A stretch of 64,000 bases of DNA. Origin: Flavobacteriales bacterium (GTDB taxonomy: Bacteria; Bacteroidota; Bacteroidia; Flavobacteriales_F; PHOS-HE28). Shown here piece by piece: positions 41,437 through 50,915 of this stretch. The position numbers and the translations under genes are program-made. The stretch's first letter is position 1, and every line of letters starts with the position of its first letter. The notes beneath the pieces were generated by a model, which was given only the letters and a program-made list of their open reading frames with translations, did no database searches and was not told where the DNA came from. The stretch lies in contig JADJCS010000001.1 in NCBI GenBank assembly GCA_016703105.1, positions 310,001-374,000 of the forward strand, in the 5' to 3' direction.

Positions 41437-42341
41437 ATGTGTTTGTTGTACTTGGCCAGCCAGAGCGGCAAGTAGATATCGAAGTTGGGTAGCTGCGAAC
41501 TGGAGTAGCGACGGGCGACCAGGGTGAGCGGGCAGGCCATCTTAAAGAGGACCAGGACCAGGCACTCCACGCCGATCACCGCCAGCCCGATCCACATCCA
41601 GAGGTCGATGCGGTCCACAAGGACGGCATAGAGCACGTAAAAGATCACCACGTTCATGAAAACCCACACGGCGGTGTGGAAGAGCTTGATCGCGATGAGC
41701 TTGTCCTGATCCCCGGCACGCGAAGACCTTGGCAGCAGCACCACGGCCAGCACGATCACCCACAGGAGGAAGACACCGATGTTCACCCGTTCGAAGACAC
41801 CGATCCAGGGCGTAGGTCCATTCACATCGAGTGCCGGCGCCTCCTCGCTGGTGAGCGCACCGAACGTGGCGAGCATCACCATGGTGAAGATGGTATAGAT
41901 GCGAAAGGCTTTTCCGAGCGCCGCCGCCCCGAAGCCCATGGCCAGCATCATAAGCAGGACCGTGAAGCTGGTGAAGATGATGTGCATCGTATCGCTCCAG
42001 GTGCCGCCGCCTGCTGCAAGCACTTCGCGCAAGTGCATGGGAAAGAGCGGCCAGGCAAGTCCAGTAATGCCGTAGGCGACCAAGAAGCCACCAGCGATAC
42101 GCAAGCGCCGGTTCCCCGGCACCGCAACGCGCACGCCCCAGCCGAAGGCTGCCGTAAGCAGCGTATAAACGAAGCCCCATGGAACCCATAGCGCGCGGGT
42201 CGGTGCACCAACAGCGGATAGTTCGCTCACCGTCATGGTGCGCGAGCTATAGTCCTCCCACTGCCCGGCGATGAAGACGTTCATTGCCATATAGAGCACT
42301 GAGGAAAGAATTCCGCAGATAAGGAGGAGCTTGGTGCGCAT
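41382..42341 (-). CDS. DUF998-like multi-pass membrane protein
   Basis: A 319-residue protein with about eight hydrophobic segments. The first part (MRTKLLLICGILSSVLYMAMNVFI, then YGITGLAWPLFPMH) has the DUF998 pattern; the last 110 residues (LFHTAVWVFMNVVIFYVLYAVL ... FKMACPLTLVARRYSSSQLPNFDIYLPLWLAKYNKHIYG) form a second membrane module with a CPLT motif. The combination is probably a fusion. The function is unknown; no catalytic motif. The ATG at 42341 overlaps the upstream stop by one base (TGATG). Confidence 0.65.
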   Translation of the reverse strand: MRTKLLLICGILSSVLYMAMNVFIAGQWEDYSSRTMTVSELSAVGAPTRALWVPWGFVYTLLTAAFGWGVRVAVPGNRRLRIAGGFLVAYGITGLAWPLFPMHLREVLAAGGGTWSDTMHIIFTSFTVLLMMLAMGFGAAALGKAFRIYTIFTMVMLATFGALTSEEAPALDVNGPTPWIGVFERVNIGVFLLWVIVLAVVLLPRSSRAGDQDKLIAIKLFHTAVWVFMNVVIFYVLYAVLVDRIDLWMWIGLAVIGVECLVLVLFKMACPLTLVARRYSSSQLPNFDIYLPLWLAKYNKHIYGIILVGILAGLAWRLS

Positions 42342-42739
42342 CACTCTGGCAGAAGACCACGCAGTTCCGCCATCCCCCACGGCGCGAGGAAAGTGAGTAT
42401 GGGCACCGCGACCCAGACACGGCCCTTGAGGATGTTGTAGTCGGCGAGCATCTCCCTCCAACTGTGATGGCCAACGAAATACCCCACGCCGAATTCGAAG
42501 GCGAGCGTCATGAACAGCCAGGCGGTGCCGATGGTGATGACTTGCCGCACCGTGGTGGGTGCCATCCACGGTATGGTGGACCAGGTGATGCCGAGGATGA
42601 TGGCGCACAGCAGCGCGGTGCTGATCACGTGGCCGACGGCCTCATCGGTAAGAGGGATGATCGCTTTCACCCGAAAGGCCCCGTTGGCGATGGCGCCGAC
42701 CATGAAAAGCGACCAGATAAGAAGGACTTTCCACCACAT
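42341..42739 (-). CDS. Small membrane protein of unknown function
   Basis: A 132-residue protein with four hydrophobic helices (WWKVLLIWSLFMVGAIANGAF; VGHVISTALLCAIILGITWSTI; ITIGTAWLFMTLAFEFGVGYFVGHHSW; VWVAVPILTFLAPWGMAEL). The HHSW and EFGVGYF patterns are conserved-looking but I assign no family. It is the upstream partner of the DUF998-like gene with overlapping stop and start codons, so the two are probably a functional pair. It is divergent from the serine hydrolase gene at 42859. Confidence 0.6.
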   Translation of the reverse strand: MWWKVLLIWSLFMVGAIANGAFRVKAIIPLTDEAVGHVISTALLCAIILGITWSTIPWMAPTTVRQVITIGTAWLFMTLAFEFGVGYFVGHHSWREMLADYNILKGRVWVAVPILTFLAPWGMAELRGLLPE

Positions 42740-42858
42740 GGCAGGAGGAGGTTGGTGCGAAGATGTAGCGATGGAAAGATCGGGTCCCTGAGGAATGTCA
42801 GTACGCTGAGGATGCGCTGAACACGGGAAGTGATGCCGATCCGCCATCTTTACCTGCC

Positions 42859-43923
42859 ATGCAGCAGGTCGATGAACGCATCGATGCTTGGATCCGGGGT
42901 GTTGCTACGCCAGGGATGGCATACGTGCATTTCGATGGCACGAAGGTGATCATCGAGCGCTATGCGGGGCTGGCCGATATCCCGACGCAACGGCCCGTGG
43001 ATGCCCGCACGAGCTTCCACGGATTCTCCGTGACCAAGACGCTGACCTCGTTGGTCGTGGTACAACTGGCACAGGCGGGCCGCGTGGATCTCGACGCGCC
43101 AGTGCGCGCCTACTTGCCCACCATGCCTTACGCCGGGGACATCAGCGTTCGGCACCTCCTCACCCACACCGGCGGGCTGCCGAACCCACTACCGCTGGAA
43201 TGGGTGCACTCCCCTGCGGATGATGGGAGCTTCGACAGTGATGGGTTCTTCGCTGCGGTTTTTTCGAAGCATGCGAAGGTCCGCTCGGCCCCCGGCGAAC
43301 GCTTCGCCTATTCGAACCTTGGCTATGTGCTGCTCGGCCAGTTGATCGAGCGCGTAACAGGATCATCCTTCAAGGATGTGATCCGGCACGCGGTGCTGCG
43401 TCCCGCCGGTATCACCGAACGGGAACTGGGCTTCACGTGGCCCGCTGACAACATGCACGCGACCGGCTATTTGCGGGCGCCCTCCCTTCTCTCCCTCCTG
43501 CTGCCGTTCATCTTCAACACCCGACGCCACTTGGGCGTGCGCACGGGCCGTTGGCGCGGCTTCAAGCCCTTCCTATTGAACGGTGCCGCCTACGGTGGCA
43601 GCTTGGGATCGGCCGTGGGCTACCGCAAGTACCTGCAAGCCCTGCTGGCGGATGGCGGGCTCGTTGCCCCCACATGGCGCGAACAACTCTTCACCGAAGG
43701 CATCACCACCAGCGGCAAGCGTACCGGCATGGCGATGGGATGGTTCACGGGCAGCTTGAACGCGCATCCTTTTGTTTCGCATGCCGGAGGCGGTGGTGGG
43801 TATTACGCGGAGATACGGCTGTATCCAAAGCTGGGGCGCGGCAGTGTGGCGCTCTTCAACCGGACCGGCCTCCGGGATGAGCGCTTGCTGGACCAACTGG
43901 ATAGGCATCTGGTACCACGGTGA
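42859..43923 (+). CDS. Class C beta-lactamase-like serine hydrolase
   Basis: A 354-residue protein with SVTK (Ser57, Lys60), YSN (Tyr151, Asn153) and a late HAGGGGGYYAE motif in place of the third KTG box. No signal peptide or sorting domain, unlike the paralogue at 3975, so it acts inside the cell or is exported by an unusual route. Members are esterases, D-aminopeptidases or amidases; the substrate is not known. CATCTTTA lies near the ATG. The pirin gene follows after 46 bases, with its own -7-like TAACTTTC. Confidence 0.85.
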   Translation: MQQVDERIDAWIRGVATPGMAYVHFDGTKVIIERYAGLADIPTQRPVDARTSFHGFSVTKTLTSLVVVQLAQAGRVDLDAPVRAYLPTMPYAGDISVRHLLTHTGGLPNPLPLEWVHSPADDGSFDSDGFFAAVFSKHAKVRSAPGERFAYSNLGYVLLGQLIERVTGSSFKDVIRHAVLRPAGITERELGFTWPADNMHATGYLRAPSLLSLLLPFIFNTRRHLGVRTGRWRGFKPFLLNGAAYGGSLGSAVGYRKYLQALLADGGLVAPTWREQLFTEGITTSGKRTGMAMGWFTGSLNAHPFVSHAGGGGGYYAEIRLYPKLGRGSVALFNRTGLRDERLLDQLDRHLVPR

Positions 43924-43969
43924 TCGTGGGACGCGTCCTAACTTTCACACACCATCAAGATCCCTCCCA

Positions 43970-44947
43970 ATGGAACGAAAGGAATTCCTGCATCGCGGCA
44001 TCTTCGGAACGGCCCTGGCCTTCATCGGTAGCGCTTTGTCCAATACGGCGAAAGCGGTGGAAACCCTCGCGGGCGCTGGCCAGCGCGGCGTGGAGGGCGT
44101 GCTCTCCCCCACCAACACGCACATGGTGGGCAACGGCTTCAAGGTGATGAACTACTTCCCCAATGGGAAGGGCTTCGAGGAGCGCATGAGCCCCTTCTTT
44201 CTGCTGGACTTCAACGCGGAGGTGAATTTCCCGCCCAGCGACATCTCACAAGGCGTCGGCGTGCATCCGCACCGCGGCATCGAAACCATCACCTTCGCCT
44301 ACAAGGGCAGCGTGGAGCACCACGACAGCAAAGGCAATCACGGTATCATCCACCCCGGCGATGTGCAATGGATGACGGCGGGCGGCGGCGTGCTGCACAA
44401 GGAATACCACGAGCAGACCTTCAACCGCACCGGTGGCGCCTTCGAGATGTTGCAGCTATGGATCAACCTGCCGAAGAAGCACAAGATGGTGCCCGCGAAA
44501 TACCAGAGCATCGCGCACACCAAGAAGCCCAAGGTCACGCTGCCCAAAGGGGCAGGCACAGTTCACGTCGTTGCCGGTGAGTACGAAGGCGTGAAAGGTA
44601 TCGCCAGCGCATACTCACCCATCCACATGTACGACATGCACTTGAACGCAGGCGCCGAGGTGAGCTTCCAATTGCCCGCGAACTACAACTCAGGCATCCT
44701 GGTGGTGGATGGCGGGATCTTAGTGAACGGTACGGCCGCACCCGAGAACCACTACGTGCAATTGAAGAACGAAGGCGGATCGATCCGTATACAAGCGGAG
44801 CGCAGGTGCATCCTGCTTGTGTTGAGCGGAGAGCCATTGAACGAAGCCTACGTGAACTACGGTCCCTTCGTGATGAACACCGAGGAGGAGATACGTGAGG
44901 CGATAGAGGATTACAAGGCTGGAAAATTCGGGTTCCTGGAGGATTGA
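43970..44947 (+). CDS. Pirin-family protein
   Basis: A 325-residue bicupin. The metal site is present: HPHRG (His99 and His101), then GSVEHHDSKGNHGIIHPGDVQWMTAG, with the later Glu. The C-terminal cupin repeats the pattern (FQLPANYNSGILVVDGGILVNG). Pirins bind Fe(II) or other metals; some are quercetinases, others regulators. The protein has an unusual N-terminal extension of about 45 residues (MERKEFLHRGIFGTALAFIGSAL) that looks like a signal or membrane segment. That is atypical for pirins and might place it in the periplasm. TAACTTTC near 43940 may be the promoter. Confidence 0.88.
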   Translation: MERKEFLHRGIFGTALAFIGSALSNTAKAVETLAGAGQRGVEGVLSPTNTHMVGNGFKVMNYFPNGKGFEERMSPFFLLDFNAEVNFPPSDISQGVGVHPHRGIETITFAYKGSVEHHDSKGNHGIIHPGDVQWMTAGGGVLHKEYHEQTFNRTGGAFEMLQLWINLPKKHKMVPAKYQSIAHTKKPKVTLPKGAGTVHVVAGEYEGVKGIASAYSPIHMYDMHLNAGAEVSFQLPANYNSGILVVDGGILVNGTAAPENHYVQLKNEGGSIRIQAERRCILLVLSGEPLNEAYVNYGPFVMNTEEEIREAIEDYKAGKFGFLED

Positions 44948-45227
44948 CGGCTCAACCTGACCACCTCTGCACGCGTGCCTATGGTGGCTAGGGTATCTGG
45001 TGGTGCGAGGGTCCCGGTGCGCATGGCCAGTTGTTTCTCGTGGGAAATTGCCGGGCGTGGTCCCGTACGAAAGTCATCTTTGGATAGCCGCGACGGATCG
45101 TCCTGCCAAATACCGACATGTTCGTACGGAACTTGGTATCCGACAGGCCTATTCGTTCCGAGAAGGTGGCCAAGCGTGTCCGGCCGGTGCAAGGTGGCGC
45201 ATAGTTCGATCGGCGATTCCGTGACAA
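44948..45227. other. Spacer without a convincing gene
   Basis: Between the pirin gene and the terminator of the metalloprotease gene. Reverse-strand open frames (44911-45192 and 44988-45230) overlap each other and the pirin end and have no protein-like composition. No repeat or promoter was recognised. Confidence 0.4.
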
Positions 45228-45262
45228 CATCGAAGCCCCCCGAGTGGCGGAGGGCTTCGATG
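45228..45262 (-). terminator. Terminator hairpin of the metalloprotease gene
   Basis: CATCGAAGCCC (45228-45238) pairs perfectly with GGGCTTCGATG (45252-45262) around a 13-base loop, with further C/G pairing at the loop edge. It follows the reverse-strand stop at 45279 by 16 bases. The U tract is poor (reverse strand TTGT after the stem). Confidence 0.55.
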
Positions 45263-45278
45263 GATGGCCGGAGGAGGA

Positions 45279-47540
45279 TCAGCGCACGACCACGAGCCTT
45301 TGGACCACGCTTTCACCGCCGCGCTCTACGCGCACCATGTAAAGGCCTTCGGCTCGGTCACTGACGTCGAGCACGAGGTTCGTGCCTCCCTCGATCGCAG
45401 CTACGTTCCATGATCCCACCAAACGGCCGGTGCCGTCCAACAGCTCCACTGCGGAAGGGACATCCGCCGGGGGTAGCACGATCGTCACCAAGGTGCTCGC
45501 CGGATTCGGATGGATACCGATGAGGGCAGTGTCATCGTTCCCGTCCAGGCCGCCCTCTACCATGCCTTCCAGACCTTGCATGCTGAACGGCGTTCCGCTG
45601 ATCTGAACTGTGAGCGTATAGCACTGCGAAGTATTGAACGCGCCGTTCGCGCCGTTCACCCGCACGCGGTAGTTGGTGCTCACCGTGCTCGTATTGTACA
45701 CCACCTGGTCATTGGCCGTGCCTGAATTGAGCGAGGAAGCCAATAAAGAGCTGCTCCGGTAGAGGCGCAAGTTGTAATCGGCCGGAAGTCCGGTCAGGGT
45801 CACCTTGATGTTCCTCTGGCCGCTGGTATTGCTGAAGCGGAACCAGTCCAGATCGGTGCCGCTACTGATCAGTGCGGTGAGCGTAACGTTCGATGCGATC
45901 TGCTTCGGCGTAACGCCGTTCGGTTCATACGCATCAGTGCATGTGCCGCCCGTCGTGGTGAACGATGCCAAGGGAGCATTTGCCGACGAGCCGCTCGCGC
46001 AAACGGCGAGTACTTGGAAGTGATAGGCCGTGCTTGGCGTAAGACCGTTCAACTGATAGCTTGTGGAGGTCGACCCGGTCACCGTGGTGTAGACGCTCCC
46101 GGCGGTCGGCTTCCATTGCAGAGTATAGGTCGACGCACCCGCAACACTTCCCCAGGACAAGGCGGCCGACGTAGCGGTGACGCTGCCTGCGACAAGGCCG
46201 GAGGGCGCTGCACATGCCGGTGGTGTTGTACCACACCCGCTCCCTAGACAGGAGGCCCCGTTCACGTTGTTCGTGATCAAGGTCGTGGGCTGGGGCCCGA
46301 AGCCATTGCTGAACTTGATCCCCGCGCTGGTGAGGTGGCAATAGCTCATGATGGTCCCTCCCACGCTCGACGAAGGCACGGGACCGGCCGCACAACTTCC
46401 CTCGGAGTAGCCAGCTGCCGGCCCGCAACCATCGATCGCGGTGTTGTTGCCGTTCCAAGCGCACGCATGTGTGTGCTTCGATCCCAACAGGTGGCCTTGC
46501 TCGTGCGTTACCACTTCCACGCTCCAACTGTACGAAGGCACGTTCGAGTATGTGCTATTGATATCGCTATAGGCCATTCTGTAACGCGTTTGGCCGTTGC
46601 AAATCGTGTTGACATAGGCCACACCACCGCCGCCAACGTAGCCGAGCAGATGTGCCAGGTCCCCGCTGAAACTGGTCCGGTAGTCCCCGAACTGACCGAG
46701 CAGACCACCTGTCGTGGTCGCGGTGTACGGGCTCGGTACATCCCACACGAAGACCTGGTGCAAGGCGACCGTGATACCGTCGTTCGCATAGAGCGTTGCG
46801 CTCTGATTGAAAAGCCCGGTGACGTACGTCGTGGCGAGCGCCACGCTGCCCTTGCCTAGAAAAATGTCATGGTTCACCTCCCAGTAAAAGCGCACGCACT
46901 TCAACGTTTTGGGGCCGCCCTGCAACTGTTCTTCGGTGTAGGGTAGGCCATCATCCACCGTGCCGCACGAAGGCGCTGCGGCATCGCGAAGATCTTCGCG
47001 GCGATAGAGCACATGTGTTGCGTTGTTCGATCCTTGGAGCCTACCGAGCACAAGATCGCCGGCATCACCACTGATCATACCCATCACCTCGCCTTCAAAC
47101 ACGCTGATGGCCACCACTGAGCCTGGCACACCGCGTTGCATGCCACGATAGTGAACGCCTGCGGGTGTGCTGGCCTCTGTGCCGGTACTTGCCTGTATCA
47201 CTGAGAACTCGTCCGTGGTGATGGAGGCGCGTTCGAGGTCGAGTGCGATCGTGGTACCCTCGAAAGGCAGGTAGAGCGCCATTTGGGCGGGCTGGTCGCG
47301 CATGACGGCTTCGACGTCGGCGGGGCGCAGTTGCAGGACGGTGGCTTCGGCGATCGCATCATCCCAAAGTGCATCCGTAGTGGTGGATCGTACTGCTTCG
47401 GTAAAGAGCGTCGTCCCTTGGAAGGAGCCACCGGCGCTACGCAAGGCCTCAATTCGTTGAGCCACCTGTCCGTGCTCTGACTGGGCGAACCCCGATGCCG
47501 TGATGGACCCGAAGGCCATGATGGTGAATATGTGTCGCAT
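45279..47540 (-). CDS. Secreted metzincin-type metalloprotease with FnIII, PPC and T9SS domains
   Basis: A 753-residue secreted protease. Signal peptide residues 1-20 (ending GFAQ). A propeptide runs to about residue 190; the catalytic domain has the zinc motif HEQGHLLGSKHTHAC near residue 345 (HExGHxxGxxH) and the Met-turn GTIMSYCHL near 405. A fibronectin type III domain (PSGLVAGSVTATSAALSWGSVAGASTYTLQW), a prepeptidase C-terminal domain (DAYEPNGVTPKQIASNVTLTALISSGTDLDWFRF) and a type A sorting domain (IGIHPNPASTLVTIVLPP, ending RLVVVR) follow. Export by T9SS is expected. Only protease in the window with a full set of secretion modules. The ATG at 47540 is preferred to 47597 because of the signal peptide. 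Confidence 0.88.
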   Translation of the reverse strand: MRHIFTIMAFGSITASGFAQSEHGQVAQRIEALRSAGGSFQGTTLFTEAVRSTTTDALWDDAIAEATVLQLRPADVEAVMRDQPAQMALYLPFEGTTIALDLERASITTDEFSVIQASTGTEASTPAGVHYRGMQRGVPGSVVAISVFEGEVMGMISGDAGDLVLGRLQGSNNATHVLYRREDLRDAAAPSCGTVDDGLPYTEEQLQGGPKTLKCVRFYWEVNHDIFLGKGSVALATTYVTGLFNQSATLYANDGITVALHQVFVWDVPSPYTATTTGGLLGQFGDYRTSFSGDLAHLLGYVGGGGVAYVNTICNGQTRYRMAYSDINSTYSNVPSYSWSVEVVTHEQGHLLGSKHTHACAWNGNNTAIDGCGPAAGYSEGSCAAGPVPSSSVGGTIMSYCHLTSAGIKFSNGFGPQPTTLITNNVNGASCLGSGCGTTPPACAAPSGLVAGSVTATSAALSWGSVAGASTYTLQWKPTAGSVYTTVTGSTSTSYQLNGLTPSTAYHFQVLAVCASGSSANAPLASFTTTGGTCTDAYEPNGVTPKQIASNVTLTALISSGTDLDWFRFSNTSGQRNIKVTLTGLPADYNLRLYRSSSLLASSLNSGTANDQVVYNTSTVSTNYRVRVNGANGAFNTSQCYTLTVQISGTPFSMQGLEGMVEGGLDGNDDTALIGIHPNPASTLVTIVLPPADVPSAVELLDGTGRLVGSWNVAAIEGGTNLVLDVSDRAEGLYMVRVERGGESVVQRLVVVR

Positions 47541-47782
47541 ACGTTCGATGAAGTTGTGTTCAGGTGCTGTTCCGGCGGGCGAAACTATCCGAACCAACCC
47601 CCTTCCCTACGTTCGCGATCTCTTCCCGCCATTGCTATTCGACGAACGCGGATCGTTCCCGGCCCGAGCGGATCCATCGGCCTCTGGCGTGAGCAAGAAG
47701 AACGGCGCCATGGCGATGTCGCCTTGCCGCCAAAAGCATGCGTGATGCTACGCGGAACCCTTGACCTTGGACCTGTCGCCCA

Positions 47783-48277
47783 TCACTGCTTGGGCGCTGG
47801 GCCCACCTTGCGGGTCAGCCGGAACTCCATGGGCCGGTCAGCGTCCGTCGTTCCGGCGATCCATGCTTTCAGGCCGTCCCTTCCCTCTAACTGATAGCCG
47901 ATCCGTTTCGGGAAGTCGTGTTCCTTGTTCTCAAAGGTCCAGGTATCCGGTTCAGCGCTCACACGCGTAAAGCAGGTCACGCTTTTCCCACCCGGTGAGG
48001 CGAGATAAAGCCAGTGCCCCGCGAAGGAGATGATGCGCAATTGTTCTTGTCCCACCTCCTTCTCCCCCGACCAGGTGGTGCTCCTGCCCTCGAAGGTGTT
48101 CGCGTCCACTTGGCGCCATTCTTCCACATAGCGATCGCCTCCAACGGTCCCCTCCCAAATGCCCGTCAGGCGCAGGGGCCAGCCATCAGCGGGCGTCTGG
48201 GCGAAGCAGGTAACAGCGCAGAGGGTCGCATAGACGGCCCCGGCGATCCGAATGACGGGAAGAAATACCATGATCAT
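47783..48277 (-). CDS. Secreted DUF6265 family protein
   Basis: A 164-residue protein with a signal peptide (MIMVFLPVIRIAGAVYATLCAVTCFAQ). The mature part has the DUF6265 pattern: LTGIWEGTVGGDRYVEEWRQVDANTFEGRSTTWSG, then FENKEHDFPKRIGYQ and a closing PMEFRLTRK. The family is of unknown function, probably a lipocalin-like or beta-sandwich binding protein. The start may be either of two ATGs six bases apart (48277, 48271). Reverse-strand TTCCTTTG at 48314-48307 may be its -7 box. The 242-base gap to the metalloprotease start shows no gene. Confidence 0.65.
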   Translation of the reverse strand: MIMVFLPVIRIAGAVYATLCAVTCFAQTPADGWPLRLTGIWEGTVGGDRYVEEWRQVDANTFEGRSTTWSGEKEVGQEQLRIISFAGHWLYLASPGGKSVTCFTRVSAEPDTWTFENKEHDFPKRIGYQLEGRDGLKAWIAGTTDADRPMEFRLTRKVGPAPKQ

Positions 48278-48475
48278 GGATAGGTTTTTTTGACGGACTG
48301 CGGCGGCAAAGGAAGGCTCCGCAGCCCAAACCAGCGCGGAACGTTTAGCAGATGTGGTCGGAGCCCAACTAATGGAGGCGCGCCCTCCGCATAACATTCC
48401 CACACTTTCGCACTTTCTGGGATCTTGGAGCCGTGTAACACCCCATTTTTGCGCCTTCTCAAATTCCGAGCGAGC

Positions 48476-50776
48476 ATGTGGCGGCCGATCTTCTATACGC
48501 TTCTCCCCTTCCTGTTGATCCGATGCGGCACCGCGGACGGGAAAGTCCCCTCCGGCGAAGAGGCCACCGTAGACCCCAAAGCATGTCCGACCCCGGTGGA
48601 GGTGCCGACAAGCAACTTGAAGCTCGCCCAAGTGATGCAGCAGATCCTTGATGGCGCGATGAAGAATCCGGAGAACGCCTTCCTGAACAGCATGCGCGCC
48701 GAGAATTTCGGACAATTGGCGGCGCAGCAAACCAACCCCGGAGAACGGATGAAGTACCTGACCTACCAGGGTTGGGAACTGATCAACTCGGGCAAGAACC
48801 GGGAGGGTATCGCCATTTGCGAGGAGGTGGTCAATGGAATGCTCGACGGCCGCTTCAATTACCCGCCGGATTCACGCAATAAGATCCTACACCTGCTGGC
48901 TTTGGGCTACCTCCGGCTGGGGGAAAGGACCAACTGCCAGATGAACCACAACAGTGAATCCTGCATCCTCCCGATCAGCGAAAAGGCGCAGCACAAACTG
49001 GAGGAAGGTTCGCGCAAGGCGATCGGCATGTATACCCGGATCCTTCAGGAATTTCCGGATGATCTGAGCGCGCGTTGGTTGATCAACGTGGCGTACATGA
49101 CCTTGGGAGAATATCCCGAACAGGTCCCTCCGGCCTGGTTGATCCCCCCTTCCGCTTTTGAAGGTGCCAAAGACTTCCCTCGCTTCCACGATATCGCCAT
49201 GGACCTTGGCCTTGAGCACGGAATGAACACCCTGGCAGGCGGTGTCTGCATGGAGGACTTCAACAAGGATGGTCACCTCGACCTGCTCACTTCCTCCTGG
49301 GCCCTTAACCAGCACATGCGCCTGTTCATCAACAAGGGGGATGGCTCCTTCGAGGAGACCACCGACCAGGCGGGCATCGCTGGTATCACCGGAGGCTTGA
49401 ACATGGTGCATGCGGACTATGACAACGACGGGAACACCGATGTCCTCGTCCTTCGCGGGGCATGGATGAACAATCTTCCGCAGCCGAACTCGCTTTTACG
49501 GAACAATGGGAACGGCACCTTCGAAGATGTCACTGAGCGGGCGGGCTTGTTCATGCTCAACAACACCCAGGCCGGCCAATGGGGCGATTTCGACAACGAT
49601 GGTTTCCTAGATCTTTTCATCGGCCAGGAAGCCCGGTCGAACCCGCTCCTGCCCTGCCAGCTGTTCCATAACAATGGGGACGGCACGTTCACCGACCAGG
49701 CCGCAGCCGCCGGTGTGAACGTCATCGGCATCATGAAAGGGGCTGCCATGGGGGACGTGACCAACGATGGCCTCCTCGACATCTATGTCTCCAACATGGG
49801 CGGACCGAACAATTTGTTCATCAACCAGGGCCCCAACGCCCAAGGCCAATGGACTTTCATCGACCGCGGTGAAGAGGCCGGGGTTACCAAACCCATCGAT
49901 TCCTTCCCCACTTGGATGTTCGACTTCGACAACGATGGCTGGTTGGACATTTTCTGCTCCACGTACGACACGAAGACGCGTGGGGACTATTCCGCTGAGG
50001 TGGCTGCCGGCTATCTCGGAATACCCCTCAAGGCCGAGATCCCCCGCCTCTACAGGAACAACCGCGACGGCACGTTCACCGATGTGACCGCAAAGGCCGG
50101 GCTGGCTTTGCCCTTGTTCACGATGGGGTGCAACTTCGGGGACCTGGACAATGATGGCTTCCCCGACTTCTACCTGGCCACCGGAGAGCCTGAATTGCGG
50201 TCCATCATCCCCAACCGCATGTTCCGCAACAACGGCCGTGGTGGCTTCGATGATGTGACCACCGCCGGCGGTTTTGGCAATCTGCAGAAAGGGCACGCTG
50301 TCGCTTTCGGCGATATGGACCACGATGGGGATCAGGACATTTTCAGCGTGCTCGGCGGCGCGTATGAGGGGGATGGTTACCAAAAGGCATTTTTCGAGAA
50401 CCCGGGTATGGGTAATCATTGGGTCACGCTCCAGTTGCAGGGCACCAGCAGTCCCAAAAGCGCGATCCACGCAAGGATCCGTGTGACCGTAAGCGGAACA
50501 GCCGGGAAGCGCGACATCTATGCCATGGTGAGCACAGGCGCCAGTTTTGGTAGCGAATCGCTTCAACAGGAGATCGGACTCGGACGTGCCGAACGTATCG
50601 ACCAGGTCGAGGTCACCTGGCCCGGGAACCGTGGGAAGCAGGTCTTTACCGGTTTGTCCATGGACAAGACCTACAGCATCGTGGAAGGCCAGCCCACAGC
50701 GGCCGATGTCACCCTCCCGGCTTTCTTATGGAAGCGTGGTGGTGGCACCCATGAGCACACTGCCGAGCACCACTAG
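48476..50776 (+). CDS. FG-GAP/VCBS repeat protein with ASPIC/UnbV domain
   Basis: A 766-residue exported protein. The N-terminus is a signal with an atypical lipobox (LLIRC). Residues 40-230 are a helical, TPR-like region. From about residue 255 the protein has repeated calcium-binding FG-GAP/VCBS units (DFNKDGHLDLLTSSW, DYDNDGNTDVLVLRG, DFDNDGFLDLFIG, DVTNDGLLDIYVSN, DFDNDGWLDIFCS, DLDNDGFPDFYL, DMDHDGDQDIFSV), the integrin-like propeller pattern. The UnbV/ASPIC domain follows, ending with a His-rich tail (THEHTAEHH). Such proteins are thought to act at the cell surface. CATTTTTG at 48444-48451 may be the promoter. Confidence 0.82.
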   Translation: MWRPIFYTLLPFLLIRCGTADGKVPSGEEATVDPKACPTPVEVPTSNLKLAQVMQQILDGAMKNPENAFLNSMRAENFGQLAAQQTNPGERMKYLTYQGWELINSGKNREGIAICEEVVNGMLDGRFNYPPDSRNKILHLLALGYLRLGERTNCQMNHNSESCILPISEKAQHKLEEGSRKAIGMYTRILQEFPDDLSARWLINVAYMTLGEYPEQVPPAWLIPPSAFEGAKDFPRFHDIAMDLGLEHGMNTLAGGVCMEDFNKDGHLDLLTSSWALNQHMRLFINKGDGSFEETTDQAGIAGITGGLNMVHADYDNDGNTDVLVLRGAWMNNLPQPNSLLRNNGNGTFEDVTERAGLFMLNNTQAGQWGDFDNDGFLDLFIGQEARSNPLLPCQLFHNNGDGTFTDQAAAAGVNVIGIMKGAAMGDVTNDGLLDIYVSNMGGPNNLFINQGPNAQGQWTFIDRGEEAGVTKPIDSFPTWMFDFDNDGWLDIFCSTYDTKTRGDYSAEVAAGYLGIPLKAEIPRLYRNNRDGTFTDVTAKAGLALPLFTMGCNFGDLDNDGFPDFYLATGEPELRSIIPNRMFRNNGRGGFDDVTTAGGFGNLQKGHAVAFGDMDHDGDQDIFSVLGGAYEGDGYQKAFFENPGMGNHWVTLQLQGTSSPKSAIHARIRVTVSGTAGKRDIYAMVSTGASFGSESLQQEIGLGRAERIDQVEVTWPGNRGKQVFTGLSMDKTYSIVEGQPTAADVTLPAFLWKRGGGTHEHTAEHH

Positions 50777-50915
50777 AGAGGATCCCGCCGGGTGGTCCCG
50801 GTCCTAGGCGGCGGGCCGAAAGGTCCGTTCCCCAAGCGCTTCGTTGCGTCCATCGAAGGGTTTCTACATTCCGTCGAGATCTTGCGCCGTCCGTCGAGCC
50901 CAACCGTAGCACCGT

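Noticed and set aside
44911..45230. Reverse-strand open frames after the pirin gene
   Set aside because: Two frames overlap each other and the pirin end, with no protein-like pattern.
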